Below are positions 33,780 through 46,115 of a DNA stretch of 64,000 bases, one piece after another. The translations under genes were made by a program, and so were the position numbers. The notes beneath the pieces were generated by a model that was not told the DNA's origin, made no database searches, and saw only the letters and a program-made list of their open reading frames with translations. The stretch is from positions 373,379,601 through 373,443,600 of the forward strand of contig NC_090319.1 in NCBI RefSeq assembly GCF_040869045.1, written 5' to 3'. This stretch comes from Eurosta solidaginis. Its lineage: Eukaryota > Arthropoda > Insecta > Diptera > Tephritidae. Numbering within the stretch: the stretch's first letter is position 1; every line of letters starts with the position of its first letter.

Positions 33780-34140
33780 GAGGAGGCGTGGTTATTACCT
33801 AATTCCGACCTTTCTCCGTACATGTAAATAGGTTTCGAGTTTAGATAAGCTCTTTACCAAATTTTGTGCAGATATATTAATTTTTGCTCATCGTGTTAAC
33901 GGACGGAGGAAAGGAAACACGTCCGCCCGATTTCGGAAATTTTTACTAAAAATAGTTTTTGTTATAAGGACATTTTTAAGCCAAATTTCGTTGTGATATG
34001 CCGAGCTTTGTTCGATTTATTTCATAAATAGTATCATTGAGATATTAGTTAGAAAAAGCCACGCCCATTTTCAAACATTCTTGAAGTTTGAATTTTTGAT
34101 CAACTTTGCTACACCATATCACTACTGTGGCGACATTTCA
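33780..34140 (+). mobile_element. INE-1-like (class 2) fragment
   Basis: Words gtttagataagctctttacc-aaatttt, ctcatcgtgttaacggacgg and aaaagccacgcccattttc match the copy at 50645-52030. Both ends are missing. Confidence 0.5.
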
Positions 34141-34164
34141 TTTTGATTTAGTTATATTCGCATT

Positions 34165-34445
34165 TAGTTTCATCATCACTCTCCCTACCGTAGGTCTCCC
34201 ACTTCCTCTGCGTCCAAATAGCGGTGTCGACTGAAATACTTTCTTCGCCGGAGCGTCCGCGTCCTTTCACATAACATTACCTAGCTAGCGAAACCCTTGG
34301 GATTTTATTCGCTGCACTATCGTCATATCTGCGTAAAGCTCGTAGAGCTCATCATTATACCTCCTTCGATACTCGCCGACGGACAGGACCATACGTATTT
34401 CGCAGAACTTTTCTCTCGAACACTCCAAGTGTCATCCCATCTTCT
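34165..34445 (-). pseudogene. non-LTR EN-RT C-terminal fragment (dead)
   Basis: Clear nucleotide similarity to 33250-33580, e.g. gcgtaaagctcgtagagctcatcattata against gcgtatagctcgtacagctc. The reading frame is disrupted. It adjoins a plus-strand fragment of the same family at 34520. Confidence 0.65.
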
Positions 34446-34519
34446 CTCGACATCGTCCATGGCTCCAACCCACATTTTGTTCGTCGAGAGGGGAGTTTAC
34501 TTTTCAATAACTTACTCAG

Positions 34520-35310
34520 TCCTAAGATCACTTATCGGCAAGAGTTGAGAGAGACGTTGAACAACACTATCAGCTCAGTTATTAATGCGAAGAACCTCTC
34601 AGAGCCTTACGACACTAAACAAGGATTCAGAGGGGGTGACCCTCAATCGTGCGTTTTCTTTAATTTGATGCTGCAGAATATAATCGCTCTGGCACAATAT
34701 TCTATAAGCATGTGCGATTAGGGGCGTACACTGACATCATCGACCTGAACACCCGCGCTATATATGGCGCAGGAGCGTGTACACTGTCAACATCTGTAAT
34801 AGGATAAAGTCTTACCTATCCTTGCTTGTAACTTGTCCCCACTTGACACCAACCATCCTTTCAACTGCAATGTGAAACCAATGCCTCTAACAGTCCTTTC
34901 TCTCTTGTTCACCCCTGTTGAAACTGCAAGTTTCCTGGGACTTTTGCTAGTGGTCGCACCTATTGGATGTACAACAACAACATCGCATGAGGTGGCTCTA
35001 GGAGTATAAGGGAGAAAAGTCCCTAGACAAATTTACGGACATACGCGTTGGCGACGGCGATTAATAAAGAAAATTTAATGATGAGATGTACGAGCTCTGC
35101 ATAGTCCAGTGAATTAGAACACAGCGGCTATGCGGGCTGGGCCATGTTATGCGAAGTAAAGATGAGCTCCTGGTAAGAAGGTATATTTATCGGAGCCCAC
35201 CTACGGAAGCAGAGACAGAGTGCGGTTCCCACTCCGCTGGAAGGACCAGGAGGAAAATGACTTAAATTTCCTTGGTTTTACCAGTTGGTGCCATTTAGCG
35301 AAGTAAGTTT
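34520..35310 (+). pseudogene. non-LTR RT and C-terminal fragments (dead)
   Basis: YDTKQGFRGGDPQSCVFFNL-MLQNII (about 34608-34690) is the RT block usually written GFRQGDPLSCxLFNLxLE. After a short scrambled piece with AYTDIIDLNTRAIYG (YADD core changed), the C-terminal section runs 34985-35310 with many frameshifts (cggctatgcgggctgggcca corresponds to RLRWLGHV). Confidence 0.65.
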
Positions 35311-35319
35311 GACTAAAGG

Positions 35320-35980
35320 GATGCCATAGCAGTCACCAACTTTTCCATTAAATGTATAAGTTTTATATTTCATACAATAACAAAAAGAAATGAAAACAAA
35401 TTGCTTGCAAGCTAAGAACATAAGAAGCCCACAGTTGACGTATTACACACAACTAATTTCCGTTCACACCGGAACCATATCTTAAGGTATTGGAGTGGTT
35501 TAAACAGTTTGTAATTTCTCCTTACAAAGGAAAGCAATCATTAACTCGAATTGGCCTTGATGGGAACATTGTGCAGGCCCTTCGTCCCTTATTCAAACTG
35601 TTAAACAACAATTAATTAGGCTAGTAATAAGAGTGAAAGGGAAGCTTAGTCTGTGCGTTCATTTTCTTACAACTTCAAAATTTTTTTGTTGTTTACAAAG
35701 TTTTTGGAAACACAACTAAGCATACATACATATTTACGCCATTTCCCATTGAAATGTAGGATGAAGGAATTTGTGTTGTTTCGATTTCATCGAAAACGGC
35801 CAAGTACATTGATGAGGGTAGATAGGGTTGCTTACAGAATAATTGAAACCTGTGGCCAGGTTGTGCATCGTTTGGGCTGTAAGTTTGACATATCAAAATT
35901 AATTTAGGTAGTCTGTAGTCAAAGCCAAACTACTCAGAAAATATTCTAGTTCATGAACTAGAAGGGGAGATTTTGATATT
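35320..35980. other. no gene recognised
   Basis: Only short frames without features. From about 35985 a DINE-like head (acctttcatgataatgggatggtat) begins and is interrupted by the solo LTR. Confidence 0.45.
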
Positions 35981-36015
35981 CACTTTTGAAACCTTTCATG
36001 ATAATGGGATGGTAT

Positions 36016-36480
36016 TGTAATGATTTTAGTGAAATTCTGCTCATGCTGTTGAATTAATAACTCCAGTATTCTTGCATTATTGAATGGCCTTTATTAGACC
36101 ACTTTACACAATACCAATAACACTCATACTTCACAACCAATAGCGTGCTTAAATCAAAACTGATTACTGACTACTCAGCTTTCGCTGCTTTTATACTCTC
36201 TGTTGCCTCGTCCACCCATTTCTCATAAGGTGTAGTAACTTGCGAACTGCATGCTTGGTTACCAGCCCTATATGTACATTTATATTTGTAGTTTATAGTC
36301 TTTCGCATAGCCATATGCGTGTGTATATGTGAGTACTACTTCGGCTGATGGTGAGTATCTCTCTGCTGACTCGTATGTACATGTGTAAATGATGATTGAT
36401 TTGTTTACGTACATACAAGTGGCTGCTTAGTATCGGAATGGGGATGCCAGTATCACTTAGTGATATGAATATTCGTCACA
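36016..36480 (-). mobile_element. solo LTR (gypsy-like) with 4-bp target duplication
   Basis: The 465-bp unit begins TGTGACGAATATTC and ends CATTACA on the minus strand (TG...CA rule). It is flanked by GTAT at 36012-36015 and 36481-36484. Excising it joins a DINE-like head (cctttcatgataatgggatg-gtat and attaagtttgtcac). Minus-strand control signals are in order: GAGTATAAAAGCAGC as TATA box (about 36198-36184), TAGTCAGTAATCAGT as initiator, AATAAAGGCC as polyadenylation signal (about 36097). No internal coding region or second LTR is present, so it arose by LTR recombination. Gypsy-type is inferred from the 4-bp duplication. Confidence 0.85.
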
Positions 36481-36712
36481 GTATATTAAGTTTGTCACAA
36501 ATCTCAAAATTGTAAGAAACGTGAACATAAATCCCGATCATATATGAGCATTCATTCACCTCAGTGAGTGACAGTAAACCAGAATGCATTCAAGAAGTTT
36601 TTGGTATTACTTAGTGTTGACTGTGAATGTGAGTGACTGCGATGAAAGAGTGACGGCATTATACATAATATAGCCCTTAGTGTGAGGACTACCGATCTAT
36701 TTTTATACCTTT

Positions 36713-37752
36713 CATGAAAATGAAATGGTATATTAAGTTTGTCACGAATCTCAAAATTGTGAGTTCTTAAAGGAGAAAAGATAGACACACCAATAAATAT
36801 CAAGGTGATCAGGATGGCAAGCTGAGTTGATTTAGGCATGTCCGTCCGTCCATCTGTCCGTCTGTCTGTTTGAATGCAAACTAGTCCCTCTATTTTTAAG
36901 ATATCTTGATAAAATTTGGTGAGCGGGTATATTTATCGGCCCTATAAAGCATACATATATATATCGCCTATATAACCGAATTTCCAAAAAAGAGGATTTT
37001 TGTCATATTTTCCTCAATTTCTCAGATTGAAGCTTCAAACTGCACCGTATGCTTTCGTATATTGCACATATTGTTGTCTGAAAAAAAAAATGGATGAGAT
37101 CGGTCGTATATGTAGCATATATCCCCCACAACCGATTGTTCAGATAAAAAATTTTCGTAATTTTTCCTCCATTTTAACAGCTAGAAGCTTCAAATTTCAC
37201 CAAATGCTTTCGTATATAGCAAATAATGTCGTCTGAAAAAATCGAAGAGATCGGTCGTGTATATATCATATGTCCCCTACAACCGATTGTTCAGATAGAA
37301 CATTTTTCGCACTTTCTACATCATTTAAACATCTAGAAGCTTCAATTTTCACCAAATGCTTACGTATATAGCAAATGTATATTGTTGTCTGAACAAATCG
37401 CAGACATCGGTGGTATAAATAGGATATACCCCATATAAACTGTAATTTCTGCCCCCTTTTTAACGGCTTCAAATTTCATCAAATACTTGCGTAAACGTCA
37501 TATATTGTTGAGATAAGTGATTCATGGTCATAGCTATTTCATGCATACCACAAAAAACGAGAAGCTTTGCTTCCTTACACAAGTTTACTATTTTTTATTG
37601 ATCTTAAAAATCTCTTAGGTATGTTCACTTGTTCACTATATAATTCTTATCTTATATAGCCGATTATTTGGATATTACAAATGGGATAAGATTATTTCTC
37701 AGCTGCATTCATGAAAGGTATGAAGTCTTCGGCATAGTCCCGTCCTTACTTG
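36713..37752 (+). mobile_element. DINE-1/INE-1-like element, copy B
   Basis: Starts tatacctttcatgaaaatga, has catgtccgtccgtccatctg at about 36838, then about three repeat units with caaccgattgttcagata and agctagaagcttcaaattt, and ends ttcatgaaaggtatgaagtc followed by agtcccgtccttacttg. The 3' hairpin is partly lost (ttcggcatagtcccg). Confidence 0.65.
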
Positions 37753-37759
37753 ATTTATT

Positions 37760-38380
37760 TTATGATTGAAATTTTAGCGTAATTTTTCAACTGGGAACAG
37801 GACTACTGTACCATAAACTAGTTTATCAACTAGTAAGATGCTGATGCATGTACCGACTACTAAATCAAAAAGCAATTATAAAATATAATAAGTGAATATC
37901 AAAATATTCTCAAAGTTCTAGTAAATGAACTATTCAAACACTCACTAGTACGTATAAGACCACAAGGTTTTAGTCAATAAACCAGTTAACTTTTGACTGC
38001 AGGGCTGCATAAACTAACCAGTAAAACAATTGACACGACTCTGATGCAGAGATTGGCAATTATTATATGGAGAAAAGACAGAACTCGAACTGTTTAAGAT
38101 TTTTGGCAAACTAGTATTCATCTAGTATAAAACTAGTAGCTTTGACTGCACGTATGTATTGGGGTTGTGCCGCGTAAAGGTTTATGTTGGTTCACCGGAT
38201 TCGGGATAAGGGAGAAAACAATTTTTGTAGGATTTGCGATGGACTCTGAACCATGTAAATAGTATTTATACAAATGCATGAGTATTTGACAAAAAGTGTT
38301 TACTATTTGTTAGAAATTCTTGTGTTCAAAACGATATGACTTCACCGCGGGGTTTCCCCTTAAAATTTTCGAAACTGAGA
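37760..38380. other. no gene recognised
   Basis: Several imperfect repeats of actagt-type words (aaactagtttatcaactagt, aaactagtattcatctagta) but no coding or RNA feature. Confidence 0.4.
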
Positions 38381-38384
38381 ACAG

Positions 38385-38790
38385 AGCTTGGAACGAGAAA
38401 TAACATTATACTACTAGACTCTTTCAATATTATTTCTAAATAATTTCAAAATTGTTTTAGGGATAATTTCGAAATTATCTCCGAATGACTTCAGACTGTT
38501 TTGAAGATAATTTCGGCACCATTACGAGTAAGTTCTTAATATAGCAAATAATCGTGAACAATTTAGGAACTATTCTTGATAATTTCGGGATTGTGTTTGC
38601 GGTAATTTTGGGCAATGTTTTCAGAATACTATTATTTTATACTGTACTATTTCGGGATAATTTCATCATTATATTGGGGTCATTAAGGGGATATCACTGT
38701 ATCAATTTGAGACTATTGCGCACACATTCAAGAATTATTTCGGCACTATCTCTGTATCATTTCGAAAATAACTACGAAACAGTTTTTCAA
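38385..38790 (+). repeat. degenerate ggataatttcg array
   Basis: Variants of gataatttcg(a/g)aattat recur about every 25-40 bp (ggataatttcgaaattatct, gaagataatttcggcaccat, tgataatttcgggattgtg, gggataatttcatcattata, gaattatttcggcactatct). A short frame here is incidental. Confidence 0.5.
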
Positions 38791-38794
38791 TAGT

Positions 38795-40160
38795 CTGGGC
38801 AGAGGTTTGGAAGTTAGACTTTTCAGTAGTACTTTAGTGCAGCAGAGAAAGCAAGTGGTTTATTGAGTACCACTAGCAAGTAATGTGGTTGGACAAATGT
38901 GCCGCTACTCGGCATCCGTTACTCATAAGCTTTTTTAAAAGGATCGTTTCATATTAGACTGAATTGATCAACAAGTTCGTCTGCGCTAGTACTCTGAATA
39001 CACTTCGTATATACAAAAAAGTAAAAAACACATCTCTAACCGCTCCAAATTTGCAACATGCTGATGATGTTAATGATTTTTGTAAACAAATTCCATAAAA
39101 GTCTGTCGGAAATTTTCAGGAAATCTCCCGACACAATTACAACCATACAATCAATGGGCACACTTCAGCTTTGCTTTACTACTAATCCTTGACACGTTAC
39201 CGGTTGTGGTGACGTTTTACAATTTTCACTTTTACTTAATGCTTCCCACGAAAACCGGATGAGTATCGCAACAGGTACGTATATATGTCAGTTTTTTATG
39301 TGTAATAAACGGATATCCAAAAATACATCGAACGAGCATATTCGCACACACTTGCATATGAAACCTTTTTGTAAGTACATAAGTACCAATGTATGTAGGT
39401 AAGTTCATATTTGCTTTTTGAGGTTTGTATAAGTTTAAGAGTTCGTGCAGCGAGTTTTCGGTTATTGTGTAATGCTTTCTCTATTACTGATCCGGTGAGC
39501 ATTGTTGCGTACATAAGCTGTTGTGTGGGCTCTCAACGTTGTGGGTCTTCATTTCGAGGCCATATGTAACATGCTTGTATATTCCAAGATGTATATAGCG
39601 CATGTCGAATCGCCGGATTTTTCGATAATGAGTAGGAGATGAACAAACAGACAAACAGCCTTACATAGCTTTGATGTCGAATAACACGAAAGTTATTGAG
39701 GCCGATATGGTTATTTCATTGATTACTTAATATGGTTATATAAACGAGATGACATCGGCTAAAGATTTTTAAGTGTAATTCAAATAATTTAGGGAATCAG
39801 TATCATCAAAATATACTGCGCAGACGGAAAAAGAAGTTTATATACACCTCTATAAAAACATAATACTTCAGAGCTTATGTTACAAATTACGAGCATTTAT
39901 GTGAATCCGGTGTTATATACTTGCTTCTATTATTTATGTGCATACAGTACAGCGAAAATTTCAAACAGTCACGCAAAGCACGAGTTTCGCACTACAGCCT
40001 TAATTACCACCTCCGAACTGTTGCTTTTTGGAAAAAGCCCATCCAAAAATTGCTCTGTAGTTTAAATGACTAGAGTTTGACAAGAGTTTAATCAAACCGG
40101 TCCTTAAGCGATATACCAGTAATTCACGACTTATACTCGTTCATATAAACATAACAATAT
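38795..40160. other. no gene recognised
   Basis: Short frames without recognisable domains; no element ends identified. Confidence 0.45.
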
Positions 40161-40164
40161 TTTC

Positions 40165-40595
40165 AACTCAAACTAGTAAGGAAGGCTAAGTAATTTTTTA
40201 TTCTGCGTCATAAGGTCAACCCACCTACCAAGTTTCATCGCTTCATCCGTCTTTGGTAATGAATTATCGCACTTTTTCGGTTATTCGAAATTTTCGATAT
40301 CGAAAAAGTGGGCGTGGTTATAGTCCGATTTCGTTCATTTTAAATAGCGATCTGAGATGAGTGCCCAAAAACTTACATACCAAATTTCATTAAGATACCT
40401 TAAAATTTATTCAAGTTATCGTCTTCGCGGTCAGCAGGACAGACGGACGGACGGACGGACATGGCTAAATGAATTTCTTTTTTCGCCCAGATCATTTTAT
40501 TATATGTATAGAAATATATATCTATCTCGATTAGTTTATGCCGTTACAGGGTACCGTTATGCGAACAAAATTAATATACTCTGAGAAAATGAAAC
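40165..40595 (+). mobile_element. INE-1-like element (class 2), internally deleted copy
   Basis: Begins actagtaaggaaggctaag, contains ttcgatatcgaaaaagtggg-cgtgg, acggacggacggacatggct and tatatctatctcgatta, and ends aattaatatactctgag. Same order as 50645-52030 but about 1 kb shorter. Confidence 0.6.
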
Positions 40596-41090
40596 TAATT
40601 CCCATCTATATCTCAAAAAAGTTAAGAGTGCATTTATTTCGTTTGACATGTATTGACAAGTAAGCAATGCTTAAAATCTCAAAAAAAAAAAAATGTTGTA
40701 TTCCATTTTTTTTCTTGCTGATGGAGCCGTGGTTCTAGTCATGTCTCCTCGGAGGTTTAGCGCGCCCGCTGCAGTTTGATCCAAATATACATATATATCA
40801 AGTGTTTGAAATTTGTTTATTGGCTGTTTATTTTTCCCTCTTGTTGCACGGGGTGCCTGAAAAATATTTTAATTCGAAGACATGCCATCTCGGAGTATTT
40901 TACGGATTCCTATTTTGTGAGCCATATATGTAATACTCCTATATTGCTAATAGAAAATGCTTGCAATGTGTTTTGAATTCGAAATCAAAACAAGACAGCC
41001 TATAAAATTTTTGTGATTGTAAGAGCATAAGTGTGACAAGAAAAAATATAAATTTAGGTACATTCGATTATTGAATACAAAAATAGAAAT

Positions 41091-42402
41091 CATGATGGAA
41101 TCACCAGGTGAAGTAAATAAAAAAAGACAGAAGATAGAACCATACGATGCTGATCCGAAGCGAGCTCGATTCCTATATTCTAAATTACAATCCTTAAGTG
41201 TAACATTCCTCTCATCTTAGTGTTCTAATTTTTAGGGCGAAACATCAACAGTGAGTTACAATTTTTTTTATAAGTAGAATACCACTGTTTAGCCGAAGTT
41301 TTTTCAAAATAAGGTATAATACGACATTCTTCGAAAGTTCTCACTAGTACTGTACAGGGGAAAATCCTTGGTTGAATATGATGTGAATGTAAATAGTTTT
41401 TTTTAACAAAGACCTGTTTCAATTTTGTTGGGAACAAATTAAACATATCGCACACTAACTACAAAAGAGTCACAACTTAAAATTTTTCAAAATCGGTTTT
41501 TTCCATAAACCCTGTGAATTGGTACACATTTCTAACTGCCCCTTAAATTTCTTCGTCATTATTTTCTTCTTTAACTGTAAAATTGCCGTTATGCTAGATT
41601 TGGTGTTGATTGCATCGCTTGCGCTCTATCAACTAAAGAGCACTATTTTTAGTTGTGTCAATGTGCTTAAGAACAAGTGAACAGTTTTTTTACGCATAAA
41701 GTGTATTATTTTAAATTCTGACTATCTTGTTGCAAAAAAATTTTAACTTTGTTGTATATTAATTAAAATTGTGTCTTTTTATAGGTAAATAGTGAGTAAA
41801 GTTGCTTGTATTATTGTGAAACATGCCGTTTTTTATGAAATAATTGTGAATGTACGAGTAGTAAGTTGTCTTAGAAATAGTCATAATTCAATATTGCTAT
41901 ATATTTTGTCCGTAAACAAATAATTACAACAAAATTTCGTCAATTCATTTTATAATGAAGGTATCCTTCTTTGTAAAACTGGATTTCAGTATAACATTAC
42001 AGACGTTTTCACATAAACCGTTTTTCTTCTCTCTTGAACATTTTTTACATTTTTTCAAGTTGTGACTCTTTTTTAGTTAGTTTGCGATATTTATATAATA
42101 ATAATATCAAAAATATGGAAGTATTAATTTAGCACGGCCTTACTTATGGAAGAAAAACCCAAATATACCCTAATTGATGAATTTCTGTAATTAAATCCCG
42201 TAAAGGTCCATCGATATTCACCTAACAGTTTATGCGAAAAAAGTTCTAAAAGTGGCATATATTTTACTCCTGAAAAATGCAAAAAGCAACACTTTTTCGG
42301 GGACAACATTGGTGAAAAATTTTCGGATAGCCGAATGAGAGAACAAAGAAGAATTTAGATCGAGACAAGTGACGGCTTACTTCACCTGGTTATTCCACCA
42401 TG
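41091..42402. mobile_element. P-superfamily-like element with nested inverted repeat
   Basis: Left end CATGATGGAATCACCAGGTG (41091) is mirrored by the right end CACCTGGTTATTCCACCATG (to 42402), about 23 of 26 positions matching. P elements and relatives start CATGATGAAATAAC (established), so the ends suggest the P group. Flanking octamers AATAGAAA and AAGAGAAA agree at 7 of 8 but are not exactly abutting, so the duplication is uncertain. No transposase could be recognised. A second inverted repeat lies within at 41445-42090. Confidence 0.6.
41445..42090. mobile_element. nested element with ~34-bp inverted ends
   Basis: atatcgcacactaactacaa-aagagtcacaactt at 41445 is mirrored by aagttgtgactcttttttag-ttagtttgcgatat ending 42090 with two mismatches. 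cggtttttt / aaaaccg blocks further in are also inverted. Non-coding. It interrupts the P-like element. Confidence 0.7.
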
Positions 42403-42489
42403 AAGAGAAACGTTTAAACAGCAATATATCGGCACTCTGATGTTTGGGAAAACATCTAACCTTTTGTAACAATATAGTTGTTTGAGTGC

Positions 42490-43480
42490 ATTTTCATGTT
42501 GCTTAGCCGGAACATCATTTATGCGTTTTAATTCGCTGGACTATGTTTATGTCTGCCTAAAGCTCGTAGAGCTCATCATTAGATCCTCTTCGGTACTCGC
42601 CGTCGCTAACGCGTAGAGTTCCATAAATGTTTCGAAGAACTTTTTTTCCGAGCACTCCCATAGTACGGGTACGATAGGTGACTTGTAAAGCATGATTTTC
42701 GTTTGCCGATAGAGGAATTTACTTTTCAATTGCCTACCTAGTACAAAGTAACATTTATTGGCAAGAGTGATACTTCGCTGAATTGTAGAGCTGATGTTTT
42801 TGTCTGTGGTAATGCTGGCTTCCAAATAAACCAAGTCCTTTACTGTTTCGAAATTATGGCTGCCAACAGTGGCGTGGTTGCATAGACGAAAATGCTCCGA
42901 CTCTGCTTGATGACAGCAGGTAGTTTATTTTGTCCTCATTCACTATCAAACCCATCTTTTTCGATTCTTTTCCCAGCCTGAAGTAAGCAGAACTTACGAC
43001 GCGTGTGTGCAGGCCGATGATATCAATGTCATCCGCATACGCCAGTAATTGCACGCTTTTATAGAATATTTTTCCAGAGCGGTTAAATTCTGCAGCTAGT
43101 ATAACTTTCTCCAGCATCAGCGGTCCTTCCAACTGAGCTGGTGGTGTTGCTGAACGTCATTTTGCATAGCCCTATAAAATTTGCGGGGAAACCAAATTCA
43201 GACATAACGGCATATATATATACATCTCCTCTTCGTGCTGTCGAAGGCAGCTTTAAAATCGACGAAGAGGTGATGTGTGTCAATTCTTTTTTCGCTGGTT
43301 TTTTTTTTCCAAAATTTGGCGCAAGTTAAAATCTGGTCGATTTACCAGGTCTGAAGCCGCACTGATAAGATCCAATCCGCTATTAAGAAGTCTGACTCCA
43401 CGATACTTGGAGCAGTTTGCACGATTACCTTTCTTGCACCACTTAGTGGTAGTATTTTTCTTACGTTGCATTGTTCTGCA
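42490..43480 (-). pseudogene. non-LTR reverse transcriptase pseudogene
   Basis: From high to low coordinate: SKYRGVRLLN (RT block usually NYRGISLLN, about 43410), LPSTARRGDVY (position of the AFD block, about 43250), FNRSGKIFYKSVQLLAYADD-IDIIGL with an intact YADD (about 43030), MVYLEASITTDKNISSTIQR-SITLAN (42834) and a C-terminal piece like that of 33188-33580. At least four frameshifts and deletions separate them. Confidence 0.75.
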
Positions 43481-43489
43481 GTAGATTCA

Positions 43490-44580
43490 AAGTTTCAAGA
43501 CTCAACGGGAAGTTACAAAACCAAATTCGAATTCAGGGTTTTCTTGTATGTATATAAGAAAGCAATTGAAAGGCACCATAAAATTTAGGTGCTAGCATTT
43601 TGGCCGATATCATACCAAAATGAATATTTATTTAAATTTGATCGAAGATAATACTTTTTTAGGCTTTTCTAATATTTTTAAAATGAATTCAAATAAATAA
43701 AAGTAGTGAAAGTGTTAGTTATTATGCATATATAAATATATGTGTATGTGTGTACGTTGATTTATATACTTGATCTTATATACATATTTACATAACAATA
43801 ATGTCAGCCTTTTAGTTAAATTTCATTAAACTCTTTCTGTATTTGAATTTGCTTTTGGTGCATGTGACATCTAATTTAGATTTCGTTTTAGAGAAAAGAG
43901 CTAAAATCCGTAGGCAAATTTTATTGAAAGCCTCAACGAAAAAACGAAAGTTTTCTTAATTGAGGCATACATGAATATTTATTTGCATATTAAATACGCT
44001 TGAATGAACCTAGTTTGGAATTTTGATTTTAAAAGGAGCGACGGCATCTTTATGTAGTTATGTATACCCTAATGCACGTGCACAATGCACCCATATAATG
44101 ATGTGTTTAAATATTTACCATGAACCAATAAAGAGATCCCGCATTAAAAAATGAGAGAGCAAAAAAATCATAGTTAGCTGGGAAATATATTTTCTCGGCG
44201 TGGCGTCACGCTTTTGAAAACATGTTTCGTTGCGGACGCAGTGTTCAGACTTTATTGCAATCGGAGTATTTTGCTACCTTTTTTATCTCAAAGGTTTATT
44301 TTCGTCGAGTTGAAAACTAAATAGCATTACTACCTAATATCTTTTGGCTAAAGTTTTCATTGCATACTTATGAAAAGCTGAATGTTTACAAGTGACGATT
44401 GGACGTGAATGACGTGAATTAATTTTTCGTGTCTTAAGACATGTCTGTTCACATTTTACTAACAGTTTTTGTACGTTTTCGTATGGAATGAGAATAGGAG
44501 GAGAAAGATGTGTCCGGACGCGATCTATAAATCCTGCCAAAATTCAACACTTTTTGAAGTTTTATATAAAAATTAACTAC
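43490..44580. other. no gene recognised
   Basis: AT-rich sequence with short frames only. gtttcaagactc near 43492 recurs at 45783, hinting at a short dispersed repeat. Confidence 0.45.
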
Positions 44581-44589
44581 GTTGAGTCA

Positions 44590-45130
44590 GCGAGGTCAGC
44601 TAACCATGCTTTGCGATAACAGTCGCCAATTGGGAGCTCCAAGCGAGGTCAAATATTCCTCCAACTGTCTCTCCCAACTCAGTGAAGGTTTTATCTTTCC
44701 ACTGTAACTGCCGGAGCGTATTCGTTCATTGTTTTTGCTTTTAATGCTGCTTCCCAAATAGACGAAATCCTTCACAGTCTCGAATTTATATCAGTCAAAA
44801 GTAACGTGGCTACAAAGGCCACGATGACAACAAGTACTTCGTCTCGTCCACATTTACTGCAAGCGCCAATAATTTGCTTCTTTATCTTATAATAACCCTT
44901 CGCCTTCATGTTTGAAAAACCCGGCGGGTATTCCGTCATTAATTGGCAACTTATAATTTTTTAACCATGATATTGCCATTCTCACTTTGCCATAGTTCGA
45001 TGCCGGAGCGTGTTTTCCATCATCGGCGATCGGTTTATAGGATTCGTCTTCCCCCACACTCTGTACGTCAGTTACCAGGTCGCCATTATCGTTCCCAAAC
45101 CGAAAATTATAATAATAATATTTTTTCTCG
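44590..45130 (-). pseudogene. non-LTR RT fragment, internally deleted
   Basis: From 45130 downward: NNGDLVTDVQSVGEDESYKP-IADDG and YGKVRMAISWLKNYKLPIND-GIPAGFFKHEGE match the start of an RT domain (common form VKxAIxrLKnNKaaGaDGlpaElfK). The middle is deleted, then FETVKDFVYLGSSIKSKNNE and a remnant ending GAPNWRLLSQ correspond to the far C-terminus. Stops are frequent. Confidence 0.65.
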
Positions 45131-45134
45131 ATAA

Positions 45135-46110
45135 CTATCTGGGGAGATAGTGCCCAACATTAATTCCAGAATGTGGTGTGTTCATGGTAGCATTAATTGG
45201 CCATCCTGCACATTTAAGACCGACTCCATGTGCATCTGATAAGGCAGATAGCTTTTTTCCTGAGAAACATTTCATGGTCAAAACACAATCGAAGGGTTTG
45301 CAAGCCACCAAATCAATTTGATGTTAGTTGTTCGCAAGGGAGAAAAAATATACTCCGAAAATTTTATTTTTACTCCCGCGAAGTCGTTTACTCAGGTAAC
45401 AGATTTAAATACTCCGAACACTGGTAGCGAAATATGAGAGAAATGTAATAAATCCAAAAACTTCAAAAGCGCTACGTCATCAAACTTTTTTTTCAAATTC
45501 GATTACAAATACAATTCCGGAATGCGGGATCTTGGCTCATTTGTTTATGGATATTTACTATAAAAGCTGTAGAGGTATAAAACATGAGACGTGAAGGAAG
45601 TAGACCATGTGATCGTATTTATTTAATAGAACAACAATGCGGCTTAACTGCGAAGTTACATACAACTCGAAATCACAATTTCCAAATTCGGACAAGTTTT
45701 TTAAAATATAATGATCTGTGCACCACCTAGTGAGAGTTTTCCCACATGTTGCGCTGTTATCTAGTTCCGACGTAAGTTCCAAGTTTCAAGACTCTAGTCC
45801 GACGGGAAATTACTCAAAAATCCATTGAGTGATTCTCCAATTTCGTTCTGAAATTTTCGGACAAACACTAAACCACCCCAATAAATCGGAAATAAAATTA
45901 TAACTCTTGCTGCATCGATTTGCAAATTGATGCTTTTTATTTCGATCTTAAATATCAAATACGATTGCGTTCACGCTTGAAGCTGAATAATAATCGGTTT
46001 ATGGACATTTATGCAAATTTTTTTATATGACTTTTTTTCCAATTCCAAAGGCTGCAAAAGTATTTCAGGAATTTGGGTTAAATAACACTAGATCACAAAT
46101 TCCAACTTTT
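45135..46110. other. no gene recognised
   Basis: No coding feature. The words aagtttcaagactctagtcc and gggaaattactca suggest a dispersed repeat shared with 43490-43520. Confidence 0.45.
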
Positions 46111-46115
46111 TTTCT

